From Clostridium chauvoei (GTDB lineage Bacteria; Bacillota; Clostridia; Clostridiales; Clostridiaceae): a DNA stretch of 64,000 bases. The stretch lies in assembly GCF_002327185.1 (NCBI RefSeq), contig NZ_CP018624.1:1426001-1490000 (forward strand), in the 5' to 3' direction. The notes below the pieces were generated by a model. The model was not told the origin of the DNA. It made no database searches and saw only the letters and a program-made list of their open reading frames with translations. The position numbers and the translations under genes were made by a program. Below, one piece after another: positions 8,805 to 17,105 of the stretch (the first letter of the stretch is position 1; each line of letters starts with the position of its first letter).

Positions 8805-10149
8805 CTTTCTTCACCATCTTTTCTGCTAAAAAGGAAGTATCATATTCTCCCCTTAAAAATTCCTCTTGTTGAATTAACCAATATTGAAAATCTATATTAG
8901 TAACAACTCCCCCAATACCAAACTCTGCCAATGACCTTTTCATTTTTATAATTGCTTCTTCTCTTGTTTTTGCAAAGGTTATTAATTTTCCAATCATAGA
9001 ATCATAATTATGAGGAATTTTATATCCACAATATATAGCACTATCTATTCTAACTCCCATTCCTGCTGGCATACATAATTCTTTTATAGTTCCAGGACAT
9101 GGTCTAAAATCCTTACATGGATCTTCTGCATTTATTCTACACTCTATTGCATGACCAGATATTTTCACATCTTCTTGCTTTAAAGTTAAAGGAATTTTAG
9201 ATGCTATTTTTAGTTGTTCTTTAACTAAATCTATATCTGTTATCATTTCAGTTATAGGATGTTCTACTTGTATTCTAGTATTCATCTCCATGAAATAATA
9301 TTCTCCGTTTTTATCAACTAAAAATTCAATAGTTCCTGCATTTTTATAGTTAACTGCTCTAGCTGCTCTTTTTGCAATTTCACCCATTTCATTTCTTAAA
9401 TCTTCATTTAGAAATGTTGATGGAGCTTCTTCTAAAACCTTCTGATTTTTTCTTTGCAATGAACATTCTCTTTCTCCTAAGTGAATTACATTATTAAATT
9501 CATCTGCTAATATTTGAAATTCTATATGTCTTGGCTTTTCTATAAACTTTTCTAAATATATTCTATCATCTCCAAAACAAGCTTGAGCTTCTGCCTTAGC
9601 GGTATTATAGGCTAATTTAAATTCACTTTCTTCTCTAACTATTCTTATACCTTTACCGCCTCCACCAGCTGAAGCTTTAACCATTAAAGGGTAACCTATT
9701 TCTTTAGCTAGCATTAATGCATGCTCTTCATTTTCTATAATCCCCTCATATCCTGGTACTACTGGTACATTAGCATTTTTCATAACTTCTCTTGCCTTTG
9801 CCTTATTTCCCATAAGTTCTATGGATTCGAAATCTGGTCCGATAAATTTTATATTACATTCTACACACATTTTTGCAAAACGAGCATTTTCTGATAAAAA
9901 TCCAAATCCAGGATGTATTGCATCTGCACCTGTTAAAACACATGCACTTAATATATTAGTAATGTTTAAATAGCTATCTTTAGCTAAAGGTGGTCCTATA
10001 CATACAGCCTCATCTGCTAATTGTGTATGCAAGGCTTCTTTATCAGCTTCTGAATAAACAGCTACCGTTAATATTCCAAGTTCCCTACATGCTCTTATTA
10101 TTCTAACAGCTATTTCTCCTCTGTTTGCAATTAGCACTTTCTTTAACAT
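8797..10149 (-). CDS. accC: Biotin carboxylase subunit of acetyl-CoA carboxylase
   Basis: ATP-grasp enzyme that carboxylates biotin on AccB; 450 residues from the chosen ATG. It begins [17 protein letters not shown], has the glycine-rich ATP loop [14 protein letters not shown], the metal-binding [14 protein letters not shown], and [16 protein letters not shown] nine bases upstream (10158) could also start the frame. The AGGATAGG ribosome site is 8 bases from the ATG at 10149, and the resulting N-terminus matches the usual family start, so ATG is preferred. It follows fabZ by 9 bases. Confidence 0.96.
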   Translation of the reverse strand: MLKKVLIANRGEIAVRIIRACRELGILTVAVYSEADKEALHTQLADEAVCIGPPLAKDSYLNITNILSACVLTGADAIHPGFGFLSENARFAKMCVECNIKFIGPDFESIELMGNKAKAREVMKNANVPVVPGYEGIIENEEHALMLAKEIGYPLMVKASAGGGGKGIRIVREESEFKLAYNTAKAEAQACFGDDRIYLEKFIEKPRHIEFQILADEFNNVIHLGERECSLQRKNQKVLEEAPSTFLNEDLRNEMGEIAKRAARAVNYKNAGTIEFLVDKNGEYYFMEMNTRIQVEHPITEMITDIDLVKEQLKIASKIPLTLKQEDVKISGHAIECRINAEDPCKDFRPCPGTIKELCMPAGMGVRIDSAIYCGYKIPHNYDSMIGKLITFAKTREEAIIKMKRSLAEFGIGGVVTNIDFQYWLIQQEEFLRGEYDTSFLAEKMVKKDA

Positions 10150-10158
10150 AATTATCAC

Positions 10159-10581
10159 CTATCCTATAGCAAATAGTAATTCTGCCTCACAAGCCTTTAC
10201 TCCATCAACTGTTGAAATACCTTTCCCTACTCCTATTGGCCCTTTTAATTTTATTATTTCAACATATAAATCTAATTTATCTCCAGGAACAACTTGTTTT
10301 TTCCATCTTACCTTATTAGTTCCTGCAAATAGAGGTATTTTTCCTTTATTTTCTTCTTTACTTAATACAGCTACCGCTCCTAATTGTGCCATAGCTTCTA
10401 AAATTAAAACTCCTGGCATAACAGGATAGTCTGGATAATGTCCTTGAAAAAAAGGTTCATTTATTGAAACATTTTTAAAACCTTTTGCACTAACACCATC
10501 AACTATTTCTTCTACTCTATCTAATAATAAAAATGGATATCTATGAGGGATTATTTCCTTTATCTCTTTAGGTCCAAGCAT
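10159..10581 (-). CDS. fabZ: 3-hydroxyacyl-ACP dehydratase FabZ
   Basis: Hot-dog-fold dehydratase of the elongation cycle, 140 residues. Catalytic His48 lies in [14 protein letters not shown] and Glu62 in [10 protein letters not shown], both at the family positions. Starts with [13 protein letters not shown] near the N-terminus. The operon has no separate isomerase gene, so unsaturated acyl chains must come from elsewhere or from another activity. The Shine-Dalgarno AAGGAG is clear, and accB ends 3 bases upstream. Confidence 0.97.
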   Translation of the reverse strand: MLGPKEIKEIIPHRYPFLLLDRVEEIVDGVSAKGFKNVSINEPFFQGHYPDYPVMPGVLILEAMAQLGAVAVLSKEENKGKIPLFAGTNKVRWKKQVVPGDKLDLYVEIIKLKGPIGVGKGISTVDGVKACEAELLFAIG

Positions 10582-10583
10582 TT

Positions 10584-11081
10584 TTACACTCTCCTTACAC
10601 TAAATAATGGTTGACCATACTCTACCATATCACCATCATTTACTAGTACTTTATAGATTTCACAATCATATTCACATTCTATTTCATTCATAAGCTTCAT
10701 AGCTTCAACTATACATAAAACATTTCCTTTAGATACTTTGTCACCTTCTTTTACAAAAGCATCTTTTCCTGGTGCTGATGAACTATAAAAAGTTCCAACC
10801 ATAGGACATTTTATTTCTATAAGATCTAAATCTTCCTCTTTAACTTCATTGTCTATAACACTAACTTCATTTTTAACTTCTTTTTCTAAAGCAACTTGTT
10901 TTTCTGTATTTTTTACATCTTCTACTGTATTTAATTTATCTTTATCAGAAGATTTTTCTGGAGTATTTCTCGTTAGTGATTTATCCATTTTTATATAACT
11001 CTCACCCATTTTTAATTCAAAATAAGCAAGTTCAGATGAGTTAATCATTTCTACTAACTCTCTTATCTCTTTAAAATCCAT
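10584..11081 (-). CDS. accB: Biotin carboxyl carrier protein of acetyl-CoA carboxylase
   Basis: Carrier that holds biotin, 165 residues. N-terminal helix (residues 1-35), a long charged Lys/Glu linker (about 36-86) and a C-terminal biotinyl domain. The biotin site is Lys129 in [11 protein letters not shown]; the usual motif is EAMKM, so Leu replaces the second Met, a common variant. [15 protein letters not shown] marks the start of the domain. The Ala/Pro linker usual in proteobacteria is replaced by a charged one. Sits between fabF and fabZ in the operon. Confidence 0.96.
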   Translation of the reverse strand: MDFKEIRELVEMINSSELAYFELKMGESYIKMDKSLTRNTPEKSSDKDKLNTVEDVKNTEKQVALEKEVKNEVSVIDNEVKEEDLDLIEIKCPMVGTFYSSSAPGKDAFVKEGDKVSKGNVLCIVEAMKLMNEIECEYDCEIYKVLVNDGDMVEYGQPLFSVRRV

Positions 11082-11099
11082 AAATAATCCTCCTAAAAT

Positions 11100-12335
11100 T
11101 TAATCCCACTTTTTAAATACTAAAGATGCGTTATGGCCTCCAAAGCCTAAAGAGTTTGTTAATGCATATTTAACCTCTACATTTCTTCCTACATTAGGTA
11201 TATAATCTAAATCTAATTCTTCATCCTTTACTTGTAACCCTATAGTAGGAGGTACAAAACTATCTCTTAAAGCATTTATACATATTATACTTTCAATAGC
11301 TCCTGCTGCACCTAACAGATGTCCAGTCATTGATTTTGTTGACGATATTGGAATATTATATGCATTTTCACCAAAGACCTTCTTTATTGCTGCTGTCTCA
11401 AACTTATCATTTAATTGAGTTGAAGTACCATGAGCATTTATATAAGAAATTTCATTTTCCTCAATATTTGCTTCTTCTATAGCTTGCTTTATAGCTCTAG
11501 CTGCTCCTTCTCCTTCTGGATCTGGTGAAGTTATATGATGTGCATCGCAAGTTGAACCATATCCAACAATTTCAGCTAGTATATTTGCTCCTCTATTAAT
11601 TGCATGTTCTAAACTTTCCATTATTAAAATTCCAGCACCTTCCCCCATTACAAAACCGCTTCTTTCTTTATCAAAAGGAGTAGATGCTCTTTCTATATTA
11701 TTTGATGAATTTAATGCCTTCATACTATTAAAACCAGCAATAGCCATTTGAGTTATTGGAGCTTCAGTACCTCCAGCAATCATTATATCTGCATATCCAT
11801 GCTTTATATGTCTAAATGCATCACCTATATTATTTGTTCCTGTTGCACAAGCTGTAACTGCTGAATTGCACATACCTTTAGCTCCATATTTAATAGCTAT
11901 ATTTCCAGCTCCTAAATTTATTATTGCCATTGGTATAAATAATGGTGATACTCTTTTAGCTCCTCTATCAAATAATACTTTAAATCCATTCTCCATTGTT
12001 GAAAATCCACCGATTCCAGATCCAACCAGAACACCAAGTCGTTCTTTATTTATTTTATCTAAATCTAAACTTGCACTTTTTATAGCTTCATCACATGCTA
12101 CAATTCCATATTGTACAAATTTATCTAACCTTCTAAGTTCTTTTTTATCTATAATTCCTTGTGGATTAAAATCTTTAACTTCTCCAGCAACCTTTACATC
12201 TAAATTTGATACATCAATAGATTTTATAAAATCTATTCCTAGTTTCCCTTCCTTTGAATTATTCCAAAAGCTCTTAACATCATTTCCAATGGGTGTAATA
12301 GCACCCATTCCAGTAATTACTACTCTTCTACTCAT
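11100..12335 (-). CDS. fabF: Beta-ketoacyl-ACP synthase II
   Basis: Condensing enzyme that elongates acyl-ACP with malonyl-ACP, 411 residues. Catalytic Cys163 is in AVTACATGTNNIGDAF, with the two histidines in NAHGTSTQLND and KSMTGHLLGAAGA, giving the Cys-His-His triad. N-terminus MSRRVVITGMGAITPIG is typical. The only elongation-type KAS in the operon, so it should serve every chain length. A GGAGGAG Shine-Dalgarno lies between the fabG stop and this ATG. Confidence 0.97.
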   Translation of the reverse strand: MSRRVVITGMGAITPIGNDVKSFWNNSKEGKLGIDFIKSIDVSNLDVKVAGEVKDFNPQGIIDKKELRRLDKFVQYGIVACDEAIKSASLDLDKINKERLGVLVGSGIGGFSTMENGFKVLFDRGAKRVSPLFIPMAIINLGAGNIAIKYGAKGMCNSAVTACATGTNNIGDAFRHIKHGYADIMIAGGTEAPITQMAIAGFNSMKALNSSNNIERASTPFDKERSGFVMGEGAGILIMESLEHAINRGANILAEIVGYGSTCDAHHITSPDPEGEGAARAIKQAIEEANIEENEISYINAHGTSTQLNDKFETAAIKKVFGENAYNIPISSTKSMTGHLLGAAGAIESIICINALRDSFVPPTIGLQVKDEELDLDYIPNVGRNVEVKYALTNSLGFGGHNASLVFKKWD

Positions 12336-12349
12336 CTTTGCTCCTCCAT

Positions 12350-13090
12350 TTATATAGCCATTCCGCCATCTACACTTATAACTTGACCTGTTATATATGA
12401 TGAAGCATCACTTGCTAAAAATGCAGCTACTTCTGCAATGTCTTCAACATTTCCTAATCTTTTAAGTGGAATATTCCCAAGTATCATTTCTTTATTTTTA
12501 TCTGATAATTTATTTGTCATATCTGTTTGAATAAATCCAGGAGCAATAGCATTAACATTAATACCTCTTCCTCCAATTTCTCTTGCTAAGGATTTAGTCA
12601 TTCCAATAACTCCAGCCTTTGCTGCACAATAATTTATTTGTCCTGCATTTCCTATTATTCCAACTACTGAAGACATATTTATTATCTTCCCTGATTTTTG
12701 TCTTATCATTATTGGAGATACTGCTCTTAAACAATTAAATACACCTTTTAAATTTACTTCAATTACGCTATCAAAGTCTTCTTCCTTCATTCTCATTACT
12801 AATCCATCTTTAGTAATTCCCGCATTATTGACTAAAATATCTACAGTTCCAAAAGTTTCTTTTGCTAAATTTATTAAATTTTGAGCTTCCTCAAAATCAC
12901 TTATATCAGCTTTTACAACTAAGACTTCTACTCCTAGTTCTCTAAGTTCTTCTTCTAATTTTTTTGCTTCTTCATCACTATTTCTATAATTAATAACAAT
13001 ATTAGCTCCAAGTTTTGCATACTTTTTAGCTATTGCTCTCCCAATTCCTCTTGTTGCTCCTGTTACTACTGCACACTTATTCTTTAACAT
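12350..13090 (-). CDS. fabG: 3-oxoacyl-ACP reductase FabG
   Basis: NADPH-dependent short-chain dehydrogenase, 246 residues, reducing 3-ketoacyl-ACP. Cofactor motif TGATRGIGRAIA at residues 9-20, NNAG near 88-91, and the catalytic tetrad with Tyr/Lys in YCAAKAG (about 153-157). C-terminus ends in the family motif GQVISVDGGMAI. Placed between fabD and fabF with good ribosome sites on both sides. Confidence 0.97.
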   Translation of the reverse strand: MLKNKCAVVTGATRGIGRAIAKKYAKLGANIVINYRNSDEEAKKLEEELRELGVEVLVVKADISDFEEAQNLINLAKETFGTVDILVNNAGITKDGLVMRMKEEDFDSVIEVNLKGVFNCLRAVSPIMIRQKSGKIINMSSVVGIIGNAGQINYCAAKAGVIGMTKSLAREIGGRGINVNAIAPGFIQTDMTNKLSDKNKEMILGNIPLKRLGNVEDIAEVAAFLASDASSYITGQVISVDGGMAI

Positions 13091-13099
13091 ATAGTCCTC

Positions 13100-14029
13100 C
13101 TATGATTTTAATGCCTTTACTGTAGCTTCTAATGAAGCCATATCTTCTATATTTAAAACTTCTACTTTTCTATTTATTCTTTTAACAAAACCTCTTAATG
13201 CCTTTCCTGGCCCTATTTCTACAAAAGTATTAACTCCATTATCTATCATATCTTTTATTATTTTTTCAAATAATACTGAAGACATCATTTGTTTTCTAAG
13301 AAAATCCTTAATATCATCTTCTTTTTTATATTGAGTTCCTTTTACATTTGCATATACTATTTTCTTTGCTTCATTTATTTTTACATCTTTTAAAGTATCA
13401 AAAAACTCAAAACTTGCATCTTTAAGTAAGGAGCTGTGAAAAGGTCCACTTACTTTTAAAGGTACTGCCATACCACCAAGCTCTTTAGCTATTTTAATAG
13501 ACGCCTCTATAGCTTTAAAATCCCCTGCTAATGCAACTTGTCCTGGACAATTATAGTTAGCACCTTCTATTACTCCAAATTCTTTTGCTCTTTTTAGTAA
13601 TTCATTAATTTTTTCATTATCTAATTTAAGGACTGCCGCCATAGTTCCAAGACTTGAAGCTGATCCCATAATTCTTCCTCTTTCTTTTATAAGCTTTACT
13701 CCATCCTCAAAAGAAATTACGCCACCATAAATTAAAGCTGTATATTCTCCTAAAGAAAGTCCTGCGATAACATCACTTTCTATTCCATTAATCTCTAAAG
13801 CTTTTAAACATGCTAAAGATGTTAATAATATAGCTGGCTGAGTATTCTCTGTTAAAGTTAAAACTTCCTCTGGTCCATTAAACATCATATCTTTAATTGG
13901 CATTTTTAATATTTCTTCGCCTCTATTAAAAATTTCTCTACATTCTGGTATATTTTCATATAAGTTTTTTCCCATACCTACATATTGTGCTCCTTGACCA
14001 GAAAAAAGAAATGCTATTTTCTTATTCAT
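13100..14029 (-). CDS. fabD: Malonyl-CoA:ACP transacylase
   Basis: Loads malonyl groups onto ACP. 309 residues starting MNKKIAFLFSGQGAQYVGMG. Catalytic Ser92 is in the nucleophile elbow GLSLGEYTAL and the partner His lies in GPFHSSLLK near residue 200. The frame could also begin with a TTG at 14041, but GGGGGGAAC stands as a ribosome site directly before the ATG at 14029, and the family begins at this point. It overlaps the fabK end by 8 bases (ATGAATAA). Confidence 0.96.
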   Translation of the reverse strand: MNKKIAFLFSGQGAQYVGMGKNLYENIPECREIFNRGEEILKMPIKDMMFNGPEEVLTLTENTQPAILLTSLACLKALEINGIESDVIAGLSLGEYTALIYGGVISFEDGVKLIKERGRIMGSASSLGTMAAVLKLDNEKINELLKRAKEFGVIEGANYNCPGQVALAGDFKAIEASIKIAKELGGMAVPLKVSGPFHSSLLKDASFEFFDTLKDVKINEAKKIVYANVKGTQYKKEDDIKDFLRKQMMSSVLFEKIIKDMIDNGVNTFVEIGPGKALRGFVKRINRKVEVLNIEDMASLEATVKALKS

Positions 14030-14960
14030 TGTTCCCCCCAAATCTTCCCATCACATTGGTAGCTTCTAAAAAGATTTCTTCTATTATTTCTTTAGCTGTT
14101 TGCTCTTTATTTACAAGTCCTGATATTTGTCCAGCCATTACTGAACCCTTATCTAAATCTCCTTCTTTTGCAGCTCTTGCCAAAGCTCCTCTTCCTAACT
14201 CCTCCATCTTTTCAACTTCTCCAGCCTTTTCAAGTTTCATAAACTCTCTTGAAAGCTTAGTTCTTAAAACTCTAACTGGATGCCCTGTAATTCTTCCTGT
14301 TACATCTGTATCGATATCTTTAGCTGACAAAACTTTATCTTTATAATTTTGATGAACTGTACACTCCTTTGCAACTAAGAACCTAGTTCCAACCTGAACC
14401 CCTTCTGCACCTAACATATAAGAAGCTGCAACTCCTCTTCCATCTCCAATACCACCAGCTGCTACAACTGGTATATTTACTGAATCAACAACCTGTGGTA
14501 CTAAAGTCATAGTTGTTAATTGCCCCACATGACCACCTGACTCTGTTCCTTCTGCTATTATCGCATCAGCACCTGCTTTTTCCATTCTCTTTGCTAATGC
14601 AACTGAAGCTACAACTGGTATTACTATTATCCCAGCCTCTTTCCACATATTCATATACTTACTAGGGCTTCCTGCTCCTGTTGTTACCACTTTAACTTTT
14701 TCTTCACACACAAGTTTTGCTATTTCTTCCACATTATCAGCCATTAACATTATATTTACTCCAAAAGGTCTATCTGTTAATTCCTTTGCTTTTCTTATTT
14801 CAGATCTAACCCATTCAACCGGAGCTATTCCTGTAATTATCCCAAGTCCACCTGCTTCACTTACAGCAGCTGCTAATGATGCGTCTGCTATCCAAGCCAT
14901 TCCCCCTTGGAAAATTGGATACTTAATACCTAATAACTCATTGATTCTAGTCGATTCCAT
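14022..14960 (-). CDS. fabK: Enoyl-ACP reductase II (FMN-dependent)
   Basis: Flavoprotein that performs the last reduction of the fatty acid cycle, 312 residues. TIM-barrel of the nitronate monooxygenase / FabK group: PIFQGGMAWIADASLAAAVS, GVNIMLMADNVEE, and AEGTESGGHVGQLTTM followed by VAAGGIGDGRGVAA with the FMN-phosphate glycines. No FabI appears in this window, so the pathway here relies on FabK, which is insensitive to triclosan-type FabI inhibitors. Lies between acpP and fabD. Confidence 0.96.
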   Translation of the reverse strand: MESTRINELLGIKYPIFQGGMAWIADASLAAAVSEAGGLGIITGIAPVEWVRSEIRKAKELTDRPFGVNIMLMADNVEEIAKLVCEEKVKVVTTGAGSPSKYMNMWKEAGIIVIPVVASVALAKRMEKAGADAIIAEGTESGGHVGQLTTMTLVPQVVDSVNIPVVAAGGIGDGRGVAASYMLGAEGVQVGTRFLVAKECTVHQNYKDKVLSAKDIDTDVTGRITGHPVRVLRTKLSREFMKLEKAGEVEKMEELGRGALARAAKEGDLDKGSVMAGQISGLVNKEQTAKEIIEEIFLEATNVMGRFGGNNE

Positions 14961-14980
14961 AAAAATTCCTCCTATTTAAT

Positions 14981-15004
14981 AAGCCAGATAATACTATCTG
15001 ACTT
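14981..15004 (-). other. Stem-loop between acpP and fabK
   Basis: On the minus strand AAGTCAGATA (15004-14995) pairs over 10 positions, one a G-U, with TATCTGGCTT (14990-14981) around loop GTAT. No U-tract follows; the fabK ribosome site comes next. It fits an mRNA-stabilising or processing hairpin that keeps acpP RNA abundant relative to downstream genes. Confidence 0.6.
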
Positions 15005-15017
15005 AATCTGTTGAGAA

Positions 15018-15239
15018 CTAATTTAATTTTGATTGTACGTAATCTACTGCATCCTTAACAGTTTTTAATTCTTCTGCTTCTTCTAGTTGAATTCCAAATT
15101 CTTCTTCTAACTCAATTACAACTTGGAATAAATCTAATGAATCTGCTCCTAATTCTTCAAAAGTTGTTTCTAATTTTACTTCACTTTCACTTACTCCTAA
15201 TTGATCTACTATTACCTTTTTAATTTTTTCAAATAACAT
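15018..15239 (-). CDS. acpP: Acyl carrier protein
   Basis: Small acidic carrier of growing acyl chains, 73 residues. The phosphopantetheine Ser34 is in EELGADSLDLFQV, and the C-terminal half is Glu-rich (VIELEEEFGIQLEEAEEL), as in ACPs. The open frame extends upstream to 15317 inside fabH, but GGAGGAG stands 7 bases before the ATG at 15239, and the extension (Lys/Arg-rich) is unlike ACP. Located between fabH and fabK. Confidence 0.97.
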   Translation of the reverse strand: MLFEKIKKVIVDQLGVSESEVKLETTFEELGADSLDLFQVVIELEEEFGIQLEEAEELKTVKDAVDYVQSKLN

Positions 15240-15300
15240 TTTAAATCTCCTCCATGTTTTTCTTTTAATTTTTATATTATAAATTTTACTTAATACTATA

Positions 15301-16278
15301 TTATTTTTTCCATTCAATTAAAACTGAACCATAAGTTAAGCCTCCGCCAAAACCTACAAGTATGATTTTATCACCCTTTTTAAGCATACCCTTTTCCTTC
15401 ATTTCATTAACAGCAATTGGTATTGATGCTGATGAAGTATTTCCTATCCTATCTAGATTTACAAAAAACCTAGACTTTTCTACACCTAATTTTTTTGAAG
15501 CATAATCTATTATCCTTACATTAGCTTGGTGTGGAACTATATATTTAATATCATCTAATGAATATTCTGTTCCTTCTAAAACTTTATTTACACTTTCTTG
15601 AATAATTGACGTTGCAAACCTAAATACTTCCCTTCCATTCATCTCTATAAATTTCTTTTTATTTTGAATATTCTGAACGTAAGGATTGCATACATCTACA
15701 GATCCAGCAGTTAAGCACTCCCACTTATCTCCATAAGCCTTAGTAAAGGATTTAATTATTCCCTTTTCATTGCTTCTTGATAAAATAGCTGCTCCTGCTC
15801 CATCACCAAATAACACACAAGTTCCTCTATCTTTCCAATCTACTATCTTAGATAATACCTCTGCTCCAATTATTAATGCATGCTTATAATTAAAAGATTT
15901 CATCATACCTTCTGCAACTTGCATTGAGTATAAGAATCCTGAACATGCTGCATTAATATCAAAAGCTGTTGCATTTAAAGCTCCTATTTCCTTTTGTACC
16001 ATACATGCAACTGATGGTGTAAACATATCAGGAGTTATAGTTGCAACTATTAAAAGTTCTATATCCTCTGGTTTTAAATCAGAGTTTTTTAAAGCTGCAT
16101 AAGCAGCTTTAATTGCTATTTCTGATGTATCTTCACCTTCTGATATTCTACGTTCTCTTATTCCCGTTCTTTCGAATATCCACTCATCACTTGTTTCAAC
16201 AATCTTGCTTAAATCATTGTTTGTTACAATGTTAGAAGGTACATAAGCTCCAACTCCGTTAATTATTATTTCATTCAT
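15301..16278 (-). CDS. fabH: Beta-ketoacyl-ACP synthase III
   Basis: Initiates fatty acid synthesis by condensing acetyl-CoA (or a branched starter) with malonyl-ACP; 325 residues. Catalytic Cys112 is in INAACSGFLYSMQ, His in VPHQANVRIIDYA near 250, and Asn in RIGNTSSASIP near 280. Begins 9 bases after the stop of the full-length fabT reading frame, with GGAG as ribosome site, so it is the first enzyme gene of the operon and coupled to the regulator gene. Confidence 0.97.
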   Translation of the reverse strand: MNEIIINGVGAYVPSNIVTNNDLSKIVETSDEWIFERTGIRERRISEGEDTSEIAIKAAYAALKNSDLKPEDIELLIVATITPDMFTPSVACMVQKEIGALNATAFDINAACSGFLYSMQVAEGMMKSFNYKHALIIGAEVLSKIVDWKDRGTCVLFGDGAGAAILSRSNEKGIIKSFTKAYGDKWECLTAGSVDVCNPYVQNIQNKKKFIEMNGREVFRFATSIIQESVNKVLEGTEYSLDDIKYIVPHQANVRIIDYASKKLGVEKSRFFVNLDRIGNTSSASIPIAVNEMKEKGMLKKGDKIILVGFGGGLTYGSVLIEWKK

Positions 16279-16287
16279 ATAATCTCC

Positions 16288-16739
16288 TTACTTGATTAAC
16301 TCATGCTTCTTTTTAAAGTACTCACTTAACCTTTCTAATGATGATATAAGTATTTCTTCCTCTTCTTCTGTTAAGCCTTCTATGGTACTTTGAACCATTT
16401 CATTATGGAATTTTTCATGCAATCTAAAAGCAAGCTTTCCTTTTTTAGTTAATCCAACTAATACTACTCTTCTATCTTCTTCTATTCTTTTTCTTTCTAC
16501 ATAATCTTTTTTATTAATTTATTTATTGCTGTAGTTAATGTTCCAACTGTAATATCTAAATCTTGTGCTACTTCACTCATAGTTCTATATGAGTACATTC
16601 CTATAGCTTCAATAGTATGCATTTCTGTTACTGATAAATCTGAAAGATGTCCATGCTTTAATGTTTTTTCTTCAATTTCCAAAATATCATCAAATATTTT
16701 CACCAATAATTCATTTACTACTTTTTCTGATTTTCTCAT
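16288..16739 (-). pseudogene. fabT: FabT-like MarR regulator, frameshifted in an A6 tract
   Basis: MarR-family repressor of fatty acid synthesis. The frame from the ATG at 16739 encodes 80 residues up to the recognition helix (MSEVAQDLDITVGTLTTAINKLIKK) and then stops. The missing wing and C-terminal helices are encoded in the -1 frame: KKDYVERKRIEEDRRVV, then LVGLTKKGKLAFRLHEKF, continuing to a stop at 16290-16288 beside the fabH ribosome site. One extra A in the run at 16507-16512 would restore about 150 residues. The break is at the heptamer A AAA AAG in phase, a known -1 slippage site, so some full-length protein could still be made. Otherwise the repressor is inactive. Identity as FabT rests on position and the adjacent operator. 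Confidence 0.85.
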
Positions 16740-16763
16740 AATTATCCACTCTCCATTTTCTTC

Positions 16764-16835
16764 TTAAAGTTAAACTATGATACTATAATAATCTAACTTT
16801 AACTTAAATTCAATTGGTGACCCCAAAATATTTTG
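16764..16835 (-). promoter_or_regulatory. Leader palindromes of the fab operon
   Basis: Between the promoter and fabT lie two symmetric elements. One is the palindrome CAAAATATTTTG at 16824-16835 (18 bases with one mismatch if extended). The other is a pair of arms TTAAAGTTA / TAACTTTAA (16764-16772 with 16794-16802). They could be extra operators or an RNA stem near the ribosome site. No U-tract is seen, so they are not terminators. Confidence 0.4.
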
Positions 16836-16845
16836 AGGTTTAAAT

Positions 16846-16862
16846 AATTTGATAATCAAAAT
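16846..16862. promoter_or_regulatory. FabT-type operator
   Basis: Minus-strand ATTTTGATTATCAAATT matches the published FabT box ANTTTGATTATCAAATT of streptococci at every fixed position. It overlaps the -10 box and the expected transcription start, the ideal place for repression. Confidence 0.85.
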
Positions 16863-16888
16863 ATACTACAATCAAAATTCTTTGTCAA
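16860..16888 (-). promoter_or_regulatory. fab operon promoter
   Basis: TTGACA (16888-16883), 17 bases, TATATT (16865-16860) on the minus strand. Near-consensus sigma-A promoter about 120 bases upstream of fabT, with the FabT box directly on its downstream edge. Confidence 0.88.
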
Positions 16889-16934
16889 CATTTTATTTTT
16901 AGTTTTTAAGAAAAATTTGTTAATAAATAATTAA

Positions 16935-16963
16935 AAGGGCAAGTAATATTAAAACTTGCCCTT
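16935..16963 (-). terminator. Terminator after the TPR operon
   Basis: Stem AAGGGCAAGT / ACTTGCCCTT (16935-16944 with 16954-16963), loop of 9. Minus-strand tail TTTAATTATTTATT is moderately U-rich. It separates the TPR operon from the fab promoter. Confidence 0.8.
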
Positions 16964-17105
16964 ATCTTATAAATTATTATAATACTCCAAATACTAAAGC
17001 TATAAATATAATCATAAAATCTATAGTTCCAACCATAAAAGATAGTGTATAACTACCTTTTTTAGAAAGTTATATTAAAAATATCTTCTATTATCAATTT
17101 TATTT

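Noticed and set aside
15018-15317. ACP with a 26-residue basic N-terminal extension
   Set aside because: The extension overlaps fabH and precedes a clear ribosome site and ATG at 15239.
16497-16739. An 80-residue MarR-type protein as a complete gene
   Set aside because: It ends straight after the recognition helix and the missing half follows in the -1 frame, so it is a broken longer gene, not a natural short one.
16977-17036. A 19-codon frame encoding MVGTIDFMIIFIALVFGVL
   Set aside because: Single hydrophobic helix with no ribosome site, lying between the TPR stop and its terminator; not enough to call a gene.
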